DNA from: Candidatus Binatus sp.
Lineage (GTDB): Bacteria; Desulfobacterota; Binatia; Binatales; Binataceae
Reading direction: 5' to 3'
Assembly: GCF_036567905.1 (NCBI RefSeq)
Contig: NZ_DATCTO010000076.1
Span: 1 to 38,721 of the forward strand
Length of the DNA: 38,721 bases
Shown here: in pieces, positions 1 to 7,371 of the stretch
Numbering within the stretch: position 1 is the stretch's first letter
Layout: each line of letters opens with the position of its first letter
The notes under the pieces: model-generated
Seen by the model: the letters and a program-made list of their open reading frames with translations, nothing else
Database searches by the model: none
What the model was told of the DNA's origin: nothing
Translations under genes and position numbers: made by a program

Positions 1-5
1 CGATG

Positions 6-34
6 GCAGGGCTGAGCCCTGCACCCAGTAATAA
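6..34. repeat. REP-like hairpin repeat, copy near the window edge
   Basis: A 7-bp stem (GCAGGGC / GCCCTGC) closes a TGA loop and is followed by CACCCAGTAATAA. The 29-bp unit matches the reverse complement of 21798-21826 at 26 of 29 positions. Two of the three differences are compensatory stem changes (C-G here, G-C there), so the hairpin itself seems conserved. It lies just downstream of the stop codon of the minus-strand gene ending at 60, a typical site for REP-type elements. Genome-wide copy number cannot be judged from this window. Confidence 0.6.
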
Positions 35-59
35 GAGAAGCTGCGGGACTTCGTCCCTG

Positions 60-665
60 TTAGAACTGGGCAAGGGGGAGAGGTGTCGAGACGAGCAGGG
101 TCTCGATGCCGCGTGAATCGCGCCGGCGGATCACGAGTCCCGAGTCGTCAATCTCAATTTCCTCGGAGTCGCCCATCCGCGGCTCGTAAATCCACAGGTG
201 CGGATCGTTGCCCCGCTGGCGGCACGACTGTTTGCTGGTGGCAGCGACGAGGGTATTCGGATCGATTGCCGCCACCCGTCCGGTCCATCGCGTCTGCCCG
301 CGTTCGCGAATGTGGGCAATGGTCAGAGCGCGGAAGACGATCAGGTCGGCATCCACTTCGCCATAGCGTCCGAGCTTGGTGGTCAAGTCGTTGCGCCCGC
401 CCATCGCGCCGACGTTCCCGCGCAGAAAACCGTCGGCTGATTCGTAGGTGGCATTGCGAGTGAAGGGGCCGCGGCTGTAGCTGACGACTACGCGCCGGAT
501 GAGCCCGGCGTCGTCGAGCACGGCTTCGACTTCGTACACGTTGGATCCGCTCGCGAGGCGCCGGATGCCGTGGATTCTGCCTGCGGCCAGGGTTTCATCC
601 TCGACAGCGATCAACTCGCCGGCGCGGCGGACGTCGTAGCGGAACTCGCCGTCGGCAATCAGCAT
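60..665 (-). CDS. Hypothetical protein, 201 aa, beta-rich
   Basis: I do not recognise this protein. It has no signal peptide, membrane segment or catalytic motif. The sequence is made of short alternating hydrophobic and charged stretches typical of an all-beta fold, with a repeated pattern around 'YEVEAVLDDAGLIRRVVVSYSRG' and near the C-terminus ('IEIDDSGLVIRRRDSRG'). Such a layout resembles a lipocalin-like or glycolipid-binding beta barrel, but that is only an impression. The ATG at 665 is the first in frame. The gene is divergent from the CoA-transferase gene that begins at 798, so the 132 bp between them should hold both promoters. The stop TAA is at 60-62, and the hairpin repeat at 6-34 lies just beyond. 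Confidence 0.7.
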   Translation of the reverse strand: MLIADGEFRYDVRRAGELIAVEDETLAAGRIHGIRRLASGSNVYEVEAVLDDAGLIRRVVVSYSRGPFTRNATYESADGFLRGNVGAMGGRNDLTTKLGRYGEVDADLIVFRALTIAHIRERGQTRWTGRVAAIDPNTLVAATSKQSCRQRGNDPHLWIYEPRMGDSEEIEIDDSGLVIRRRDSRGIETLLVSTPLPLAQF

Positions 666-797
666 GCTCGAAAGCTAGCCGCTCGGGTCGGGGCGAACAA
701 GTTTGCCGCGCAGGCCGTTAATCAGGCATTGTGTCGGCTTGAGGTCCCGGTTCATTGGTCGGCGCCGGGTCTCGCACATCAGAGAGGAAACGCTCAA

Positions 798-2258
798 ATG
801 AACTGGCAGGAGTATTACCGATCGCGCACGATTTCGGCTGACGAAGCGGCCGCAATGGTAAAGGCGGGGATGCGGGTGAATTTCCCGCTCGCGGCGGGAA
901 CTGTGATGCAGGGCGCGTTGGCGGCGCGCGGCAAGCAGATCGGCGGCGTGGTCGATCTCAGGATGTCGTCGCCGATAATCGACCCGGGATGGCTAAGCGG
1001 AGAAGCCGCGGCGCATTTCCGGCTTGAGTTCGAGCTGTTCATCGGCAACATGGGACGTCCGTCGCATGACAGCCATGCGGCCACCTACCTGCCCAATTTA
1101 TTTTCGACCGGCTTCAAGCCGCACGACGAACGGCCGGCCGAAGACAAGCCGATAGATTTCACCTTCGTCAACGTCACCACGCCCAACGCCAAGGGATTCG
1201 TCAGCTTCGGGCCGCATCAGTGGAACAAGCGGATGTACGTGCGGCGCGCGCGCCGTGCGATCGCCGAAGTTGACGCCAGCATGACGCGCACTTACGGCGA
1301 CGTTTACATGCATGTCTCGGAGTTCGCCTATTTCGTCGAGGGAACTCCACCGCCGCCCGATCTGGCCGCTATCGAGCAGGCGCTGGCGGCGATGGACGCG
1401 GAAAAGCGCGAGGGCATCCGCGCGATCATTGCGGAGGCGGGAGTCGAACGTATCTGGCCGATCGCTCAGTATCTGCAACGCACGCCACTTCAGGATCTGC
1501 GCGTGTTGCTCAGCCTTGCGCAGCCGGCCGAAGAGTTAAAGGCGGTAGCGGGATACCTGAGCGAACTGGTCGAAGACGGCGTGACGATTCAGATCGGAAT
1601 CGGAGAACCCGGTTCGCAGATGGCGCGGCTGGGCGCATTCGACGCCAAGCACGACCTGGGGCTGCATACCGAGATGGTCGCGCCGGGAATCGCGCGGCTG
1701 GTTGACGCCGGGATCATCAACGGCCGGCGCAAGACGATTCATCGCGGCAAGGCGGTGGCGATCGCGTGGACGGGCTCGGATCCGGACGACTTGCGGATAA
1801 TCGACGACAACCCGGCGTTCGAGCTTTACGATCCCGACTACGTGCTCAAGCTCGCGACGGTTTCCTCGAACTACCGGCAGACGTCGATCAACAATGCGCT
1901 CAGCATCGATCTGACCGGTCAGATTAACTCCGAGAGCGTGCTCGGCGCGCGGATGATGAACGGTACCGGAGGCCAGCCGGAGACTCATATCGGTGCGTTT
2001 CTATGCCCGGGCGGACGCGCGATTACGCTGCTGCAATCAACCGCGGTGGGCGGCGCGATTTCGCGCATCGTGCCGCAACTCGAAGCCGGCGCATTGGTAA
2101 CGGTGCCGCGTTATTTCGCCGATACTGTCGTGACCGAATTCGGCATCGCGCGGCTGCTGGGCAAGAACCATCGCGAGCGCGCCGCCGAATTGATCGCGAT
2201 TGCTCACCCGGACCATCGCGCGGAGCTGAGGGAAGCGGCCAACCGACTGTTCGGCTAG
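798..2258 (+). CDS. Acetyl-CoA hydrolase/transferase family protein (4-hydroxybutyrate or acetate CoA-transferase type)
   Basis: The enzyme is predicted to move CoA between short carboxylates or to hydrolyse an acyl-CoA in the cytoplasm, via a glutamyl-CoA intermediate. Family hallmarks are GLHTEM around residues 288-293 (E292 is the candidate catalytic glutamate), the later segment SIDLTGQ, GTGGQPETHIGA and a C-terminal VVTEFGIARLLGK...IAHPDHR block. The open frame extends upstream to 570, but the ATG at 798 is preceded by AGAGAGGAAA and begins a normal family N-terminus, so it is chosen (486 aa). Typical family members are about 430 aa. The excess sits at about residues 187-245, a helical segment between VEG and AGYLSELVEDG. 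Substrate cannot be told from sequence. There is no obvious operon partner downstream. Confidence 0.9.
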   Translation: MNWQEYYRSRTISADEAAAMVKAGMRVNFPLAAGTVMQGALAARGKQIGGVVDLRMSSPIIDPGWLSGEAAAHFRLEFELFIGNMGRPSHDSHAATYLPNLFSTGFKPHDERPAEDKPIDFTFVNVTTPNAKGFVSFGPHQWNKRMYVRRARRAIAEVDASMTRTYGDVYMHVSEFAYFVEGTPPPPDLAAIEQALAAMDAEKREGIRAIIAEAGVERIWPIAQYLQRTPLQDLRVLLSLAQPAEELKAVAGYLSELVEDGVTIQIGIGEPGSQMARLGAFDAKHDLGLHTEMVAPGIARLVDAGIINGRRKTIHRGKAVAIAWTGSDPDDLRIIDDNPAFELYDPDYVLKLATVSSNYRQTSINNALSIDLTGQINSESVLGARMMNGTGGQPETHIGAFLCPGGRAITLLQSTAVGGAISRIVPQLEAGALVTVPRYFADTVVTEFGIARLLGKNHRERAAELIAIAHPDHRAELREAANRLFG

Positions 2259-2277
2259 ACCGTCAAAACGCACCAAA

Positions 2278-2344
2278 ACCGCGCCGATTCAGTGCTGAAT
2301 AACACAATGAGGCGCGGTATATCCCCCTAAGGCTTGACCTTAGG
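2278..2344. promoter_or_regulatory. Cluster of inverted repeats before the HTH gene
   Basis: ACCGCGCC (2278-2285) pairs with GGCGCGGT (2311-2318). Between them ATTCAG/CTGAAT (2287-2300) forms a second, nearly loopless palindrome. A third stem, CCTAAGG/CCTTAGG (2326-2332 and 2338-2344), follows after 7 bp. None is followed by a T-run, so a simple terminator is less likely than operator sites or an unusual terminator for the preceding gene. The location, 100-170 bp before the start of a small helix-turn-helix protein, would fit autoregulation, but this is inference. Confidence 0.4.
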
Positions 2345-2447
2345 CGGGAAATAGTCCAATAAGAGAGTCTATAGCGCAGTTCACCTTTTATGGTAGCTTG
2401 TTTGCCAGCGTAAGAACGGATAGGCGCATTAAAGAGGAAGTGAAAGG

Positions 2448-2651
2448 ATGGCATCCTCGACGAAGGTGCTGACAGTCAATGAGCTGGCCGAATATCTGCG
2501 AGTACATCGCTCGACGATCTACCGCCTGCTCAAGAAAGGACAGTTGCCCGGTTTCAAGATCGGAAGCGACTGGCGCTTCAACGTCGAGGTAATCGATGAA
2601 TGGCGGCTGCGCCAGGGACCCGGCATGCTGGAAGAGGAAGGGGCTGATTAG
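2448..2651 (+). CDS. Small helix-turn-helix (excisionase/MerR-type, HTH_17) DNA-binding protein
   Basis: This 67-aa protein consists almost wholly of a winged helix-turn-helix: LTVNELAEYLRVHRSTIYRLLKKGQLPGFKIGSDWRF, then VIDEWRL (residues 8-53), the pattern of the excisionase-family DNA-binding domain. The ATG at 2448 follows a purine-rich ribosome site (GAGGAAGTGAAAGG, 2432-2445). No integrase, plasmid gene or phage gene lies near it, so despite the family name it is more probably a small chromosomal regulator. It is transcribed alone, with about 190 bp of repeat-containing DNA upstream. The acidic tail (EEEGAD) is not conserved in the fold. Confidence 0.85.
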   Translation: MASSTKVLTVNELAEYLRVHRSTIYRLLKKGQLPGFKIGSDWRFNVEVIDEWRLRQGPGMLEEEGAD

Positions 2652-2805
2652 CGGGCGGCATCGTAGCGCCGCAATCCCATTTCGCTGAATTCAAAGCATC
2701 CCCGGTTTCGCCTGCTCCCGATCTGTCGCTGAAATCACGCCGATCCATTCACAATTCGGGGTTAATTTTCAATTTAATCCGACATTGGAATCGGGCGAGT
2801 TGTCG

Positions 2806-2821
2806 CGCGCACGCGTGCGCG
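2806..2821. promoter_or_regulatory. 16-bp perfect palindrome upstream of the aminotransferase
   Basis: CGCGCACGCGTGCGCG is identical to its own reverse complement and sits 67 bp before the aminotransferase start, just after an AT-rich tract (2760-2780). The position is suitable for an operator. However, alternating CG in a GC-rich genome can produce such palindromes by chance. Confidence 0.25.
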
Positions 2822-2887
2822 GCTAGAATCCGAACAACCGAGTTGCCGCGCGCATCGAATTTCCGCGCGCGATGATCGCGCAGAGTC

Positions 2888-4084
2888 ATGCCGACTGAGA
2901 TTTCCGCCAGGACACGACTGTTCACCGAATCCGTAATCCGCGAGATGACGCGACGCGCGCTCAAGTCCGGTGCGGTGAACCTGGCGCAGGGATTTCCCGA
3001 CTTTCCCGCGCCGGCCGAAATCAAGGAGGCCGCCAAGCGCGCGATCGACGAGGAATACAATCAGTACGCGATCACCCACGGCTCGCCGAATTTCCGCCGC
3101 GCAATCGCGGACAAGGTGCGCAGCTACAACGCCATCGCGTGCGACCCCGACCGCAACATCACGGTAACCTGCGGCGCGACCGAGGCGATGATCGCGACGA
3201 TGCTGGCGGTGATCAACCCCGGCGACGAGGTGATCATCTTCGAGCCGTTCTACGAGAACTACGGCCCCGACGTGATTCTGGCCGGTGCGACGCCGCGCTA
3301 CGTGGCGCTGCGCGATCCGGATTTTTCGATCGATCGCGCCGAGCTCGAAGCGGCATTCGGTCCGCGCACCAAGGCAATCGTGATCAACACTCCGCACAAT
3401 CCGAGCGGCAAGGTCTTCACCCGTCCCGAGCTCGAAGCGATCGCCTCGCTGTGCCGGCGTCATGACACGCTGGCGATCACCGATGAGATTTACGAGCACA
3501 TCATTTACGGCGGCGCGCGCCACGTATCGATCGCGAGCCTTGCGGGGATGGCCGAGCGGACGGTGACGATTAGCGGGCTGTCGAAGACCTACTCGATAAC
3601 CGGATGGCGGCTGGGGTACGTGATCGCCAGCGAGAGAATCACCGCGGCGATTCGCAAGGTGCATGACTTTCTGACGGTGGGCGCGCCGCATCCGCTGCAG
3701 GAAGCCGGGGCCGTCGCACTGCGGCTGCCGGAATCGTTTTATGCCGAGCTGACCGCGATGTACGAGCGCAAGCGCGGCGCGTTGTACGCGGCGCTCACGA
3801 GGGCCGGCCTGGAATGCAGCAACCCCGACGGCGCGTATTACATCGTCGCGGAGATTGGCGGGCTCGGATTCAAAGACGACTTCGCGGCGGCGGATTTCAT
3901 CCTCGATGAAGTCGGCGTCGCCGCGGTGCCCGGTTCAAGCTTTTACCATCGGCCGGAATTGGGGCATCGGAAGATTCGATTCACGTTTTCGAAAAGCGAC
4001 GAGACGATCGCGGCAGCCGCCGAGCGCCTGAGCCATCTGCAGGAGAAGCTGGCGGCGCGTTCAAGATTGGCGCGACGAGACTAA
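2888..4084 (+). CDS. PLP-dependent class I/II aminotransferase (kynurenine/methionine aminotransferase-like)
   Basis: A fold-type I aminotransferase of normal length (398 aa). NLAQGFPDFP (31-40) is the N-terminal substrate-gating signature seen in kynurenine and methionine (YbdL-like) aminotransferases. NTPHNPSG (168-174) and D199 in AITDE contact the cofactor. SGLSKTYSITGWRLGY (229-244) carries the Schiff-base lysine K233. The C-terminal RKIRFTFSKSDE holds the arginine that binds the substrate carboxylate. It probably transaminates an amino acid with a 2-oxoacid in the cytoplasm. The exact substrate is open, and assignment as a glutamine, aspartate or LL-diaminopimelate aminotransferase cannot be excluded. 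The gene stands alone and converges with the DUF983 gene, with a small GAAA-loop hairpin (4102-4115) between them. Confidence 0.9.
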   Translation: MPTEISARTRLFTESVIREMTRRALKSGAVNLAQGFPDFPAPAEIKEAAKRAIDEEYNQYAITHGSPNFRRAIADKVRSYNAIACDPDRNITVTCGATEAMIATMLAVINPGDEVIIFEPFYENYGPDVILAGATPRYVALRDPDFSIDRAELEAAFGPRTKAIVINTPHNPSGKVFTRPELEAIASLCRRHDTLAITDEIYEHIIYGGARHVSIASLAGMAERTVTISGLSKTYSITGWRLGYVIASERITAAIRKVHDFLTVGAPHPLQEAGAVALRLPESFYAELTAMYERKRGALYAALTRAGLECSNPDGAYYIVAEIGGLGFKDDFAAADFILDEVGVAAVPGSSFYHRPELGHRKIRFTFSKSDETIAAAAERLSHLQEKLAARSRLARRD

Positions 4085-4101
4085 AACAGGTCGGATCGAG
4101 G

Positions 4102-4115
4102 CCCGAGAAATCGGG
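4102..4115. terminator. Small GAAA-tetraloop hairpin between convergent genes
   Basis: CCCGA-GAAA-TCGGG forms a 5-bp stem capped by a stable GNRA loop exactly between two convergent stop codons. There is no U-tract, so it may only help 3'-end processing. Confidence 0.3.
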
Positions 4116-4514
4116 TCAAGAAGCCTTCTTGCCGCCCTGGATGGTGCGCAAGCGCGGGCGCTCGATTCCGCCCGACAGATAAACCAGCACGGTCCACGCG
4201 CTGCGCGTGAGCGGGTAGCAGAGCAGCACGCTGCCGGCGGCGACCGCGCTCAGAAAAAATATCTGGACGGCATCAGAGAGGCGCGCGGCGAAGGCGAGAA
4301 TCGCCCAGCCGATAAGGAACGCGCCGGAGGCCACCGCGAAGTCGAGATACATCGCGCCCAACGTCTCTCCTGGATCCTTCCAGAACACGACGTGGCATCG
4401 CGGGCACTCGCGATTCATCCTGAAGTGCGATCGGAAAATCGCGCCGTTTCGGCATACCGGGCATCGGCAATTGAGCGCGCACTTGATCAGCGCGGATGGG
4501 GAATCGTTCGCCAC
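4116..4514 (-). CDS. DUF983 family zinc-ribbon membrane protein
   Basis: The 132-aa protein opens with two CxxC knuckles (CPVC near residue 18 and CPRC near 37) that form a rubredoxin-like zinc ribbon. Two hydrophobic segments follow (about 58-78 and 84-108), then a short basic tail. This is the arrangement of the DUF983 family of inner-membrane proteins of unknown function, often found near cytochrome oxidase assembly genes. No such genes are near here. The ATG at 4514 is the first in frame. It converges with the aminotransferase gene. Confidence 0.75.
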   Translation of the reverse strand: MANDSPSALIKCALNCRCPVCRNGAIFRSHFRMNRECPRCHVVFWKDPGETLGAMYLDFAVASGAFLIGWAILAFAARLSDAVQIFFLSAVAAGSVLLCYPLTRSAWTVLVYLSGGIERPRLRTIQGGKKAS

Positions 4515-4570
4515 GATCCTGATATAACCGCGCGCCGCGCGTGAGGCCAGCGACTATGTCAGGCGGGTAT

Positions 4571-4608
4571 TGTCTGAATTAAGACACTGAGCGCGGAAAA
4601 TTAAGACA
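4571..4608. repeat. Left repeat pair (AATTAAGACA x2, 22-bp period)
   Basis: AATTAAGACA occurs at 4577-4586 and 4599-4608, 22 bp apart. The first copy is fused to TGTCTG, making a near-palindrome TGTCTGAATTAAGACA. The close relative AATTAGGACA is repeated on the far side of the three-gene cassette at 6259-6310. Regularly spaced short sites at both borders are typical of transposase-binding ends of Tn7-, Tn5053- or IS21-like elements. Here both borders carry the motif in the same orientation, which is not the usual inverted layout. Confidence 0.55.
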
Positions 4609-4616
4609 CCCTGTTG

Positions 4617-5168
4617 TCAGGTCGCTTTATTGAACTCGTCCGACGGGACCACGATTCGCGTGAAGAAGAGGACAAGCTGAGCCTGAAAAATCTTCGTCGC
4701 TTCTTCCGTCATGGACACCACACGTTCTGACGCAGCCACCATCTGTCGATCAACGTAAGAGATGCATCTCAAGTCGGCGCAACTATCTTCCCAACCGGGG
4801 ATCTCTGACAGCGGGACAAGATTGGCGCGCGACCGCTGTAACACCAACTCGCGCTCTTCGGGAGTAAACGCGGTGAGTGGGCGTATCGGGGCTATGAGAA
4901 CCCGCGCGGTGTCTTTCGGCTTTTCCAAATCGCAACTGTGCGAGACGACCAAGCAAGGAAGCATCTTGCCAGCGGCAAGATAGTGGCCGACACCATTGTT
5001 CCCCGGCGACCATCCTGTCAATTCTTCCCAGCCCGATTTCCCCTGACGCAACGGTCGGCTCCGCAATGGGCGGAGGGGCATAACAGCGCATCCGGAAATT
5101 AGGAGCTCGATTACGTCACCCTGGGACAAGCCTTGCGGGTTTAATTCGGTCCGCCACCAACTGGCCAT
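4617..5168 (-). CDS. Unknown protein, 183 aa (third gene of the 4.6-6.2 kb cassette)
   Basis: I cannot assign a function. The protein begins with a LNPQGLSQGDVIELL segment and has a central KMLPCLVVSHSCDLEKP block (about residues 69-85). The pattern 'v.SH.CDl' followed by RVLIAPIRPL recurs in uncharacterised accessory proteins that I know only as hypothetical. The C-terminal part is helical and hydrophobic (FQAQLVLFFTRIVV) but too short to be a confident membrane anchor. Cys and His in SHSCD, and later Cys residues, could bind metal. It is last in a three-gene minus-strand unit, 21 bp after the stop of the preceding gene. Base composition is less GC-biased at third positions than in the flanking metabolic genes, which suggests transfer. 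Confidence 0.75.
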   Translation of the reverse strand: MASWWRTELNPQGLSQGDVIELLISGCAVMPLRPLRSRPLRQGKSGWEELTGWSPGNNGVGHYLAAGKMLPCLVVSHSCDLEKPKDTARVLIAPIRPLTAFTPEERELVLQRSRANLVPLSEIPGWEDSCADLRCISYVDRQMVAASERVVSMTEEATKIFQAQLVLFFTRIVVPSDEFNKAT

Positions 5169-5189
5169 CGGAATCGAGGCCAGCGGCGG

Positions 5190-5546
5190 CTAGGTAAACG
5201 GATCGGGATCGAAATCCGAGTTAGCCGTTTCGTCCCGCGGGAACTGGTCAAGAAAATTGAGCAACCTCGGCCAGTAATCTGGTTCCACGTCTCGAAGCTG
5301 CGAGTACTTTTCCTTTTGGTGACTCACGTCCGCGAAAGCGGCTCGCTGAACCAAAGCGGACTTGGGCAATGCCATAGTGGCCGGGATCAATGCGGCTACG
5401 GTGATCGAGAGTATCGTCGCTTTTGCCGCCATCGCAAGCCACTTTTCCTTGGCCCGTTTTGGGAAACGGCGTTCGGCTCGTCCTCGGACGGTAGTGACAC
5501 CATCGCGCGACCAGTCATCCGGCTGATATCTGTCTAGCTCGTTCAT
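5190..5546 (-). CDS. Unknown single-span membrane protein, 118 aa (second gene of the cassette)
   Basis: The reading frame can start at a TTG at 5570, but the ATG at 5546 has an AGGAG about 10 bp upstream and is preferred. A charged N-terminal part rich in Arg and Lys (to about residue 38) is followed by one hydrophobic segment (KATILSITVAALIPATMAL, about 43-60). An acidic C-terminal tail of about 55 residues with PDYWPRLLNFLDQFP follows. By the positive-inside rule the N-terminus should be cytoplasmic and the tail outside. I know no family for it. It sits between two soluble unknown proteins with short gaps on both sides, so a membrane-tethering role in a three-component unit is plausible. 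Confidence 0.7.
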   Translation of the reverse strand: MNELDRYQPDDWSRDGVTTVRGRAERRFPKRAKEKWLAMAAKATILSITVAALIPATMALPKSALVQRAAFADVSHQKEKYSQLRDVEPDYWPRLLNFLDQFPRDETANSDFDPDPFT

Positions 5547-5574
5547 GTCCGGCGCACTCCTACCTGCCAATGTT

Positions 5575-6180
5575 CTAGAACGTAGGCAGGTCGGATTTCA
5601 AGGACTCCATTCTATCCAGAATCGCGACCAGCAGGCCAGTGCCCAAATCAACCCGCAAAATCGGGTCGAGCGCGAATTTTCCACCCCGCTGGGCGACCGC
5701 CAAAACGAACGGTGACGAATTGTAAAAATCCAAGCAGGCTTCGCGCCCAGAGAATGCGGTCAAAATCACGTTGCTTGTTATGAACGTGGTGTGTTCAGGT
5801 TCGGCTTGAATGTCGGCCAGCGATTCGACCATATGATGCTGGTTAGAATATTTGCTGACAGCCGGATGGAAATCCTTGCAACTTCGCAAGAACTGAATAA
5901 CGGCTTGCGCGCTCAAGAACACGACGACTGCGGAACGCATTTCCTTCGGGGATAGCAACCGCTGCTGACCAAGTACCAACCGGACGCCATCGCCGCTGAA
6001 TAAGATTGCGGCACCGTCGGCTAGATAGCGCCGATCGGGGACCGGCGCATGCGAAATATCAATATCGAATTCATAGGCGGTGGTGCCGTCGGTCTGCGCT
6101 ACGGTTCGCCTGATTACCTCGATTTCCCTGCCCTCGCCGGGACGCAGCTTGGGCACTACCATCAGTTTGCTTTTCGCCAT
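5575..6180 (-). CDS. Unknown protein, 201 aa (first gene of the cassette)
   Basis: I do not recognise this protein. It has no signal or membrane segment. Visible features are a basic N-terminus, a beta-rich first half containing YEFDIDISHAPVPDRRYLAD, a segment RSAVVVFLSAQAVIQFLRSC (about 82-101), and a C-terminal part ending LRVDLGTGLLVAILDRME. The middle part, with residues predicted as alternating strands, might form a small barrel. It is the first gene of the three-gene minus-strand unit and begins about 80 bp inside the right-hand repeat cluster (6259-6310), where its promoter must lie. No strong ribosome site precedes the ATG at 6180. Confidence 0.75.
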   Translation of the reverse strand: MAKSKLMVVPKLRPGEGREIEVIRRTVAQTDGTTAYEFDIDISHAPVPDRRYLADGAAILFSGDGVRLVLGQQRLLSPKEMRSAVVVFLSAQAVIQFLRSCKDFHPAVSKYSNQHHMVESLADIQAEPEHTTFITSNVILTAFSGREACLDFYNSSPFVLAVAQRGGKFALDPILRVDLGTGLLVAILDRMESLKSDLPTF

Positions 6181-6258
6181 CGCCGGAACGTTATCTTATA
6201 TCAGCCTCGCGGTTTTGTCATCTCCCGCCCGGTTGGTTCCGGCTGGCCCGCTCTAGTG

Positions 6259-6310
6259 AATTAGGACACTCGCAAATTCAACTTAGGACATTCGACCGCG
6301 AATTAGGACA
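6259..6310. repeat. Right repeat cluster (AATTAGGACA-type x3)
   Basis: AATTAGGACA at 6259-6268, ACTTAGGACA at 6281-6290 and AATTAGGACA at 6301-6310 are spaced 22 and 20 bp apart. On the minus strand each reads TGTCCTAATT, a TGT start familiar from ends of Mu/Tn7/IS21-like elements. With the pair at 4577-4608 they bracket the three-gene cassette, so the region 4571-6310 may be a transposon remnant that lost its transposase, or a cargo cassette moved in trans. Confidence 0.6.
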
Positions 6311-6327
6311 GCGCCGTCAGGCGAGGA

Positions 6328-7326
6328 TCAGATGCTCCAGTTGAAGCCGAGTTCGGGTCCGATCATCTGCACGCGCAGTAAATTGCCCACCCCCGCGGAA
6401 GTCTGCGTGTACTTCGAGTAATAGTAGTTTACGCCGGCAAATGGGGCGAAACCGCGCCAGTCGCGGTTCGAGTAAACCACGCGCCAGTGAGTCTCGAAGC
6501 CCGATTGCGAGTCGTAAACCGTACCGCCCTCGCTGCGGCCGGAGTCCCACTTGTTGGCCCAATAGCCCTGCGCCGTCAGCTCGAACGCGAGGTTGGGCGC
6601 CAGCCATCGCCGCGCCTCCAGGCCGATCGCCGGTATCGGCAGCCCCTTATCATGGAAACGGATTCGCGCCTCGAACAGCGAGCGCTGGCTGAACTTTGGC
6701 GAGCCGTCGTTGATTCGAAAATCGTTGTACGTGAACTCGAGTCCGATCTTTGCGCGCAGGTCCCATCCCTGAAGAAAGACCGGCAATCCCTGTTCGCGAT
6801 CCTGATACAGCGGCGTCAGGCGGCGCTCGTAGTATCCGCCGAACGTGTACCATCGCGTCCCGCCGGGATTCAGTTTCTGATACGCGCGGGCGGAGTTACT
6901 GAAGGTTCCGCCCACCGGAACCACAAATGGATTCTGAGACGCGGAGATTATCGTTCCGCCAAATGCCAGCGGTTGAGTTTGCGGTTTGCTGCCATACAAA
7001 CCGAAGTATCTGAATTGGAACTGCGCCGCGTTGACGCTGTCGAACCAGTACGAAAGCAGCACCTCGGGCAGTTGCATCTGCGAGACGCCGAGGTCGTGCT
7101 GCAAGCTAATCGCGCTGTCGGGAAATGAGTTGATCCGGCGGCGCAGCGTGTTGGCGCCAACCAGGAACTGGTAGGTGTCGCCGGCTTCGATGTCGATTTG
7201 ATGTGGCGCCGGCGTAAGCAAATCGAATCCCGGCTCGCGCAACGACGCGAAGTCGCTCGCAAAGCAGTTCGCGCTCGCTACCAGAGCGGTGACAACCAAA
7301 GCCATTGCTAATCGAACTAAACGCAT
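6328..7326 (-). CDS. Outer-membrane beta-barrel-type exported protein
   Basis: A clear Sec signal peptide (MRLVRLAMALVVTALVASA, cleavage likely near residue 23) is followed by a mature part of alternating aromatic and polar strands (for example TRWYTFGGYYERRL, HWRVVYSNRDWRGFAPFAGVNYYYSKY). The last residues, GPELGFNWSI, are not a perfect terminal F signature but fit a last barrel strand. About 310 mature residues would suit a 12- to 14-stranded barrel. The family is not identifiable by eye. It might be a porin, a lipid transporter or an assembly factor. It lies 45 bp downstream of the secreted split-barrel gene and may share its transcript. Confidence 0.7.
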   Translation of the reverse strand: MRLVRLAMALVVTALVASANCFASDFASLREPGFDLLTPAPHQIDIEAGDTYQFLVGANTLRRRINSFPDSAISLQHDLGVSQMQLPEVLLSYWFDSVNAAQFQFRYFGLYGSKPQTQPLAFGGTIISASQNPFVVPVGGTFSNSARAYQKLNPGGTRWYTFGGYYERRLTPLYQDREQGLPVFLQGWDLRAKIGLEFTYNDFRINDGSPKFSQRSLFEARIRFHDKGLPIPAIGLEARRWLAPNLAFELTAQGYWANKWDSGRSEGGTVYDSQSGFETHWRVVYSNRDWRGFAPFAGVNYYYSKYTQTSAGVGNLLRVQMIGPELGFNWSI

Positions 7327-7371
7327 GGGGCGGGATGCTGACCGAATGGCAGACCAATTTCAAGACACGTT

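Noticed and set aside
570..797. N-terminal extension of the CoA-transferase frame to 570
   Set aside because: It overlaps the divergent gene at 60-665. The ATG at 798 has a good ribosome site and begins a family-typical N-terminus.
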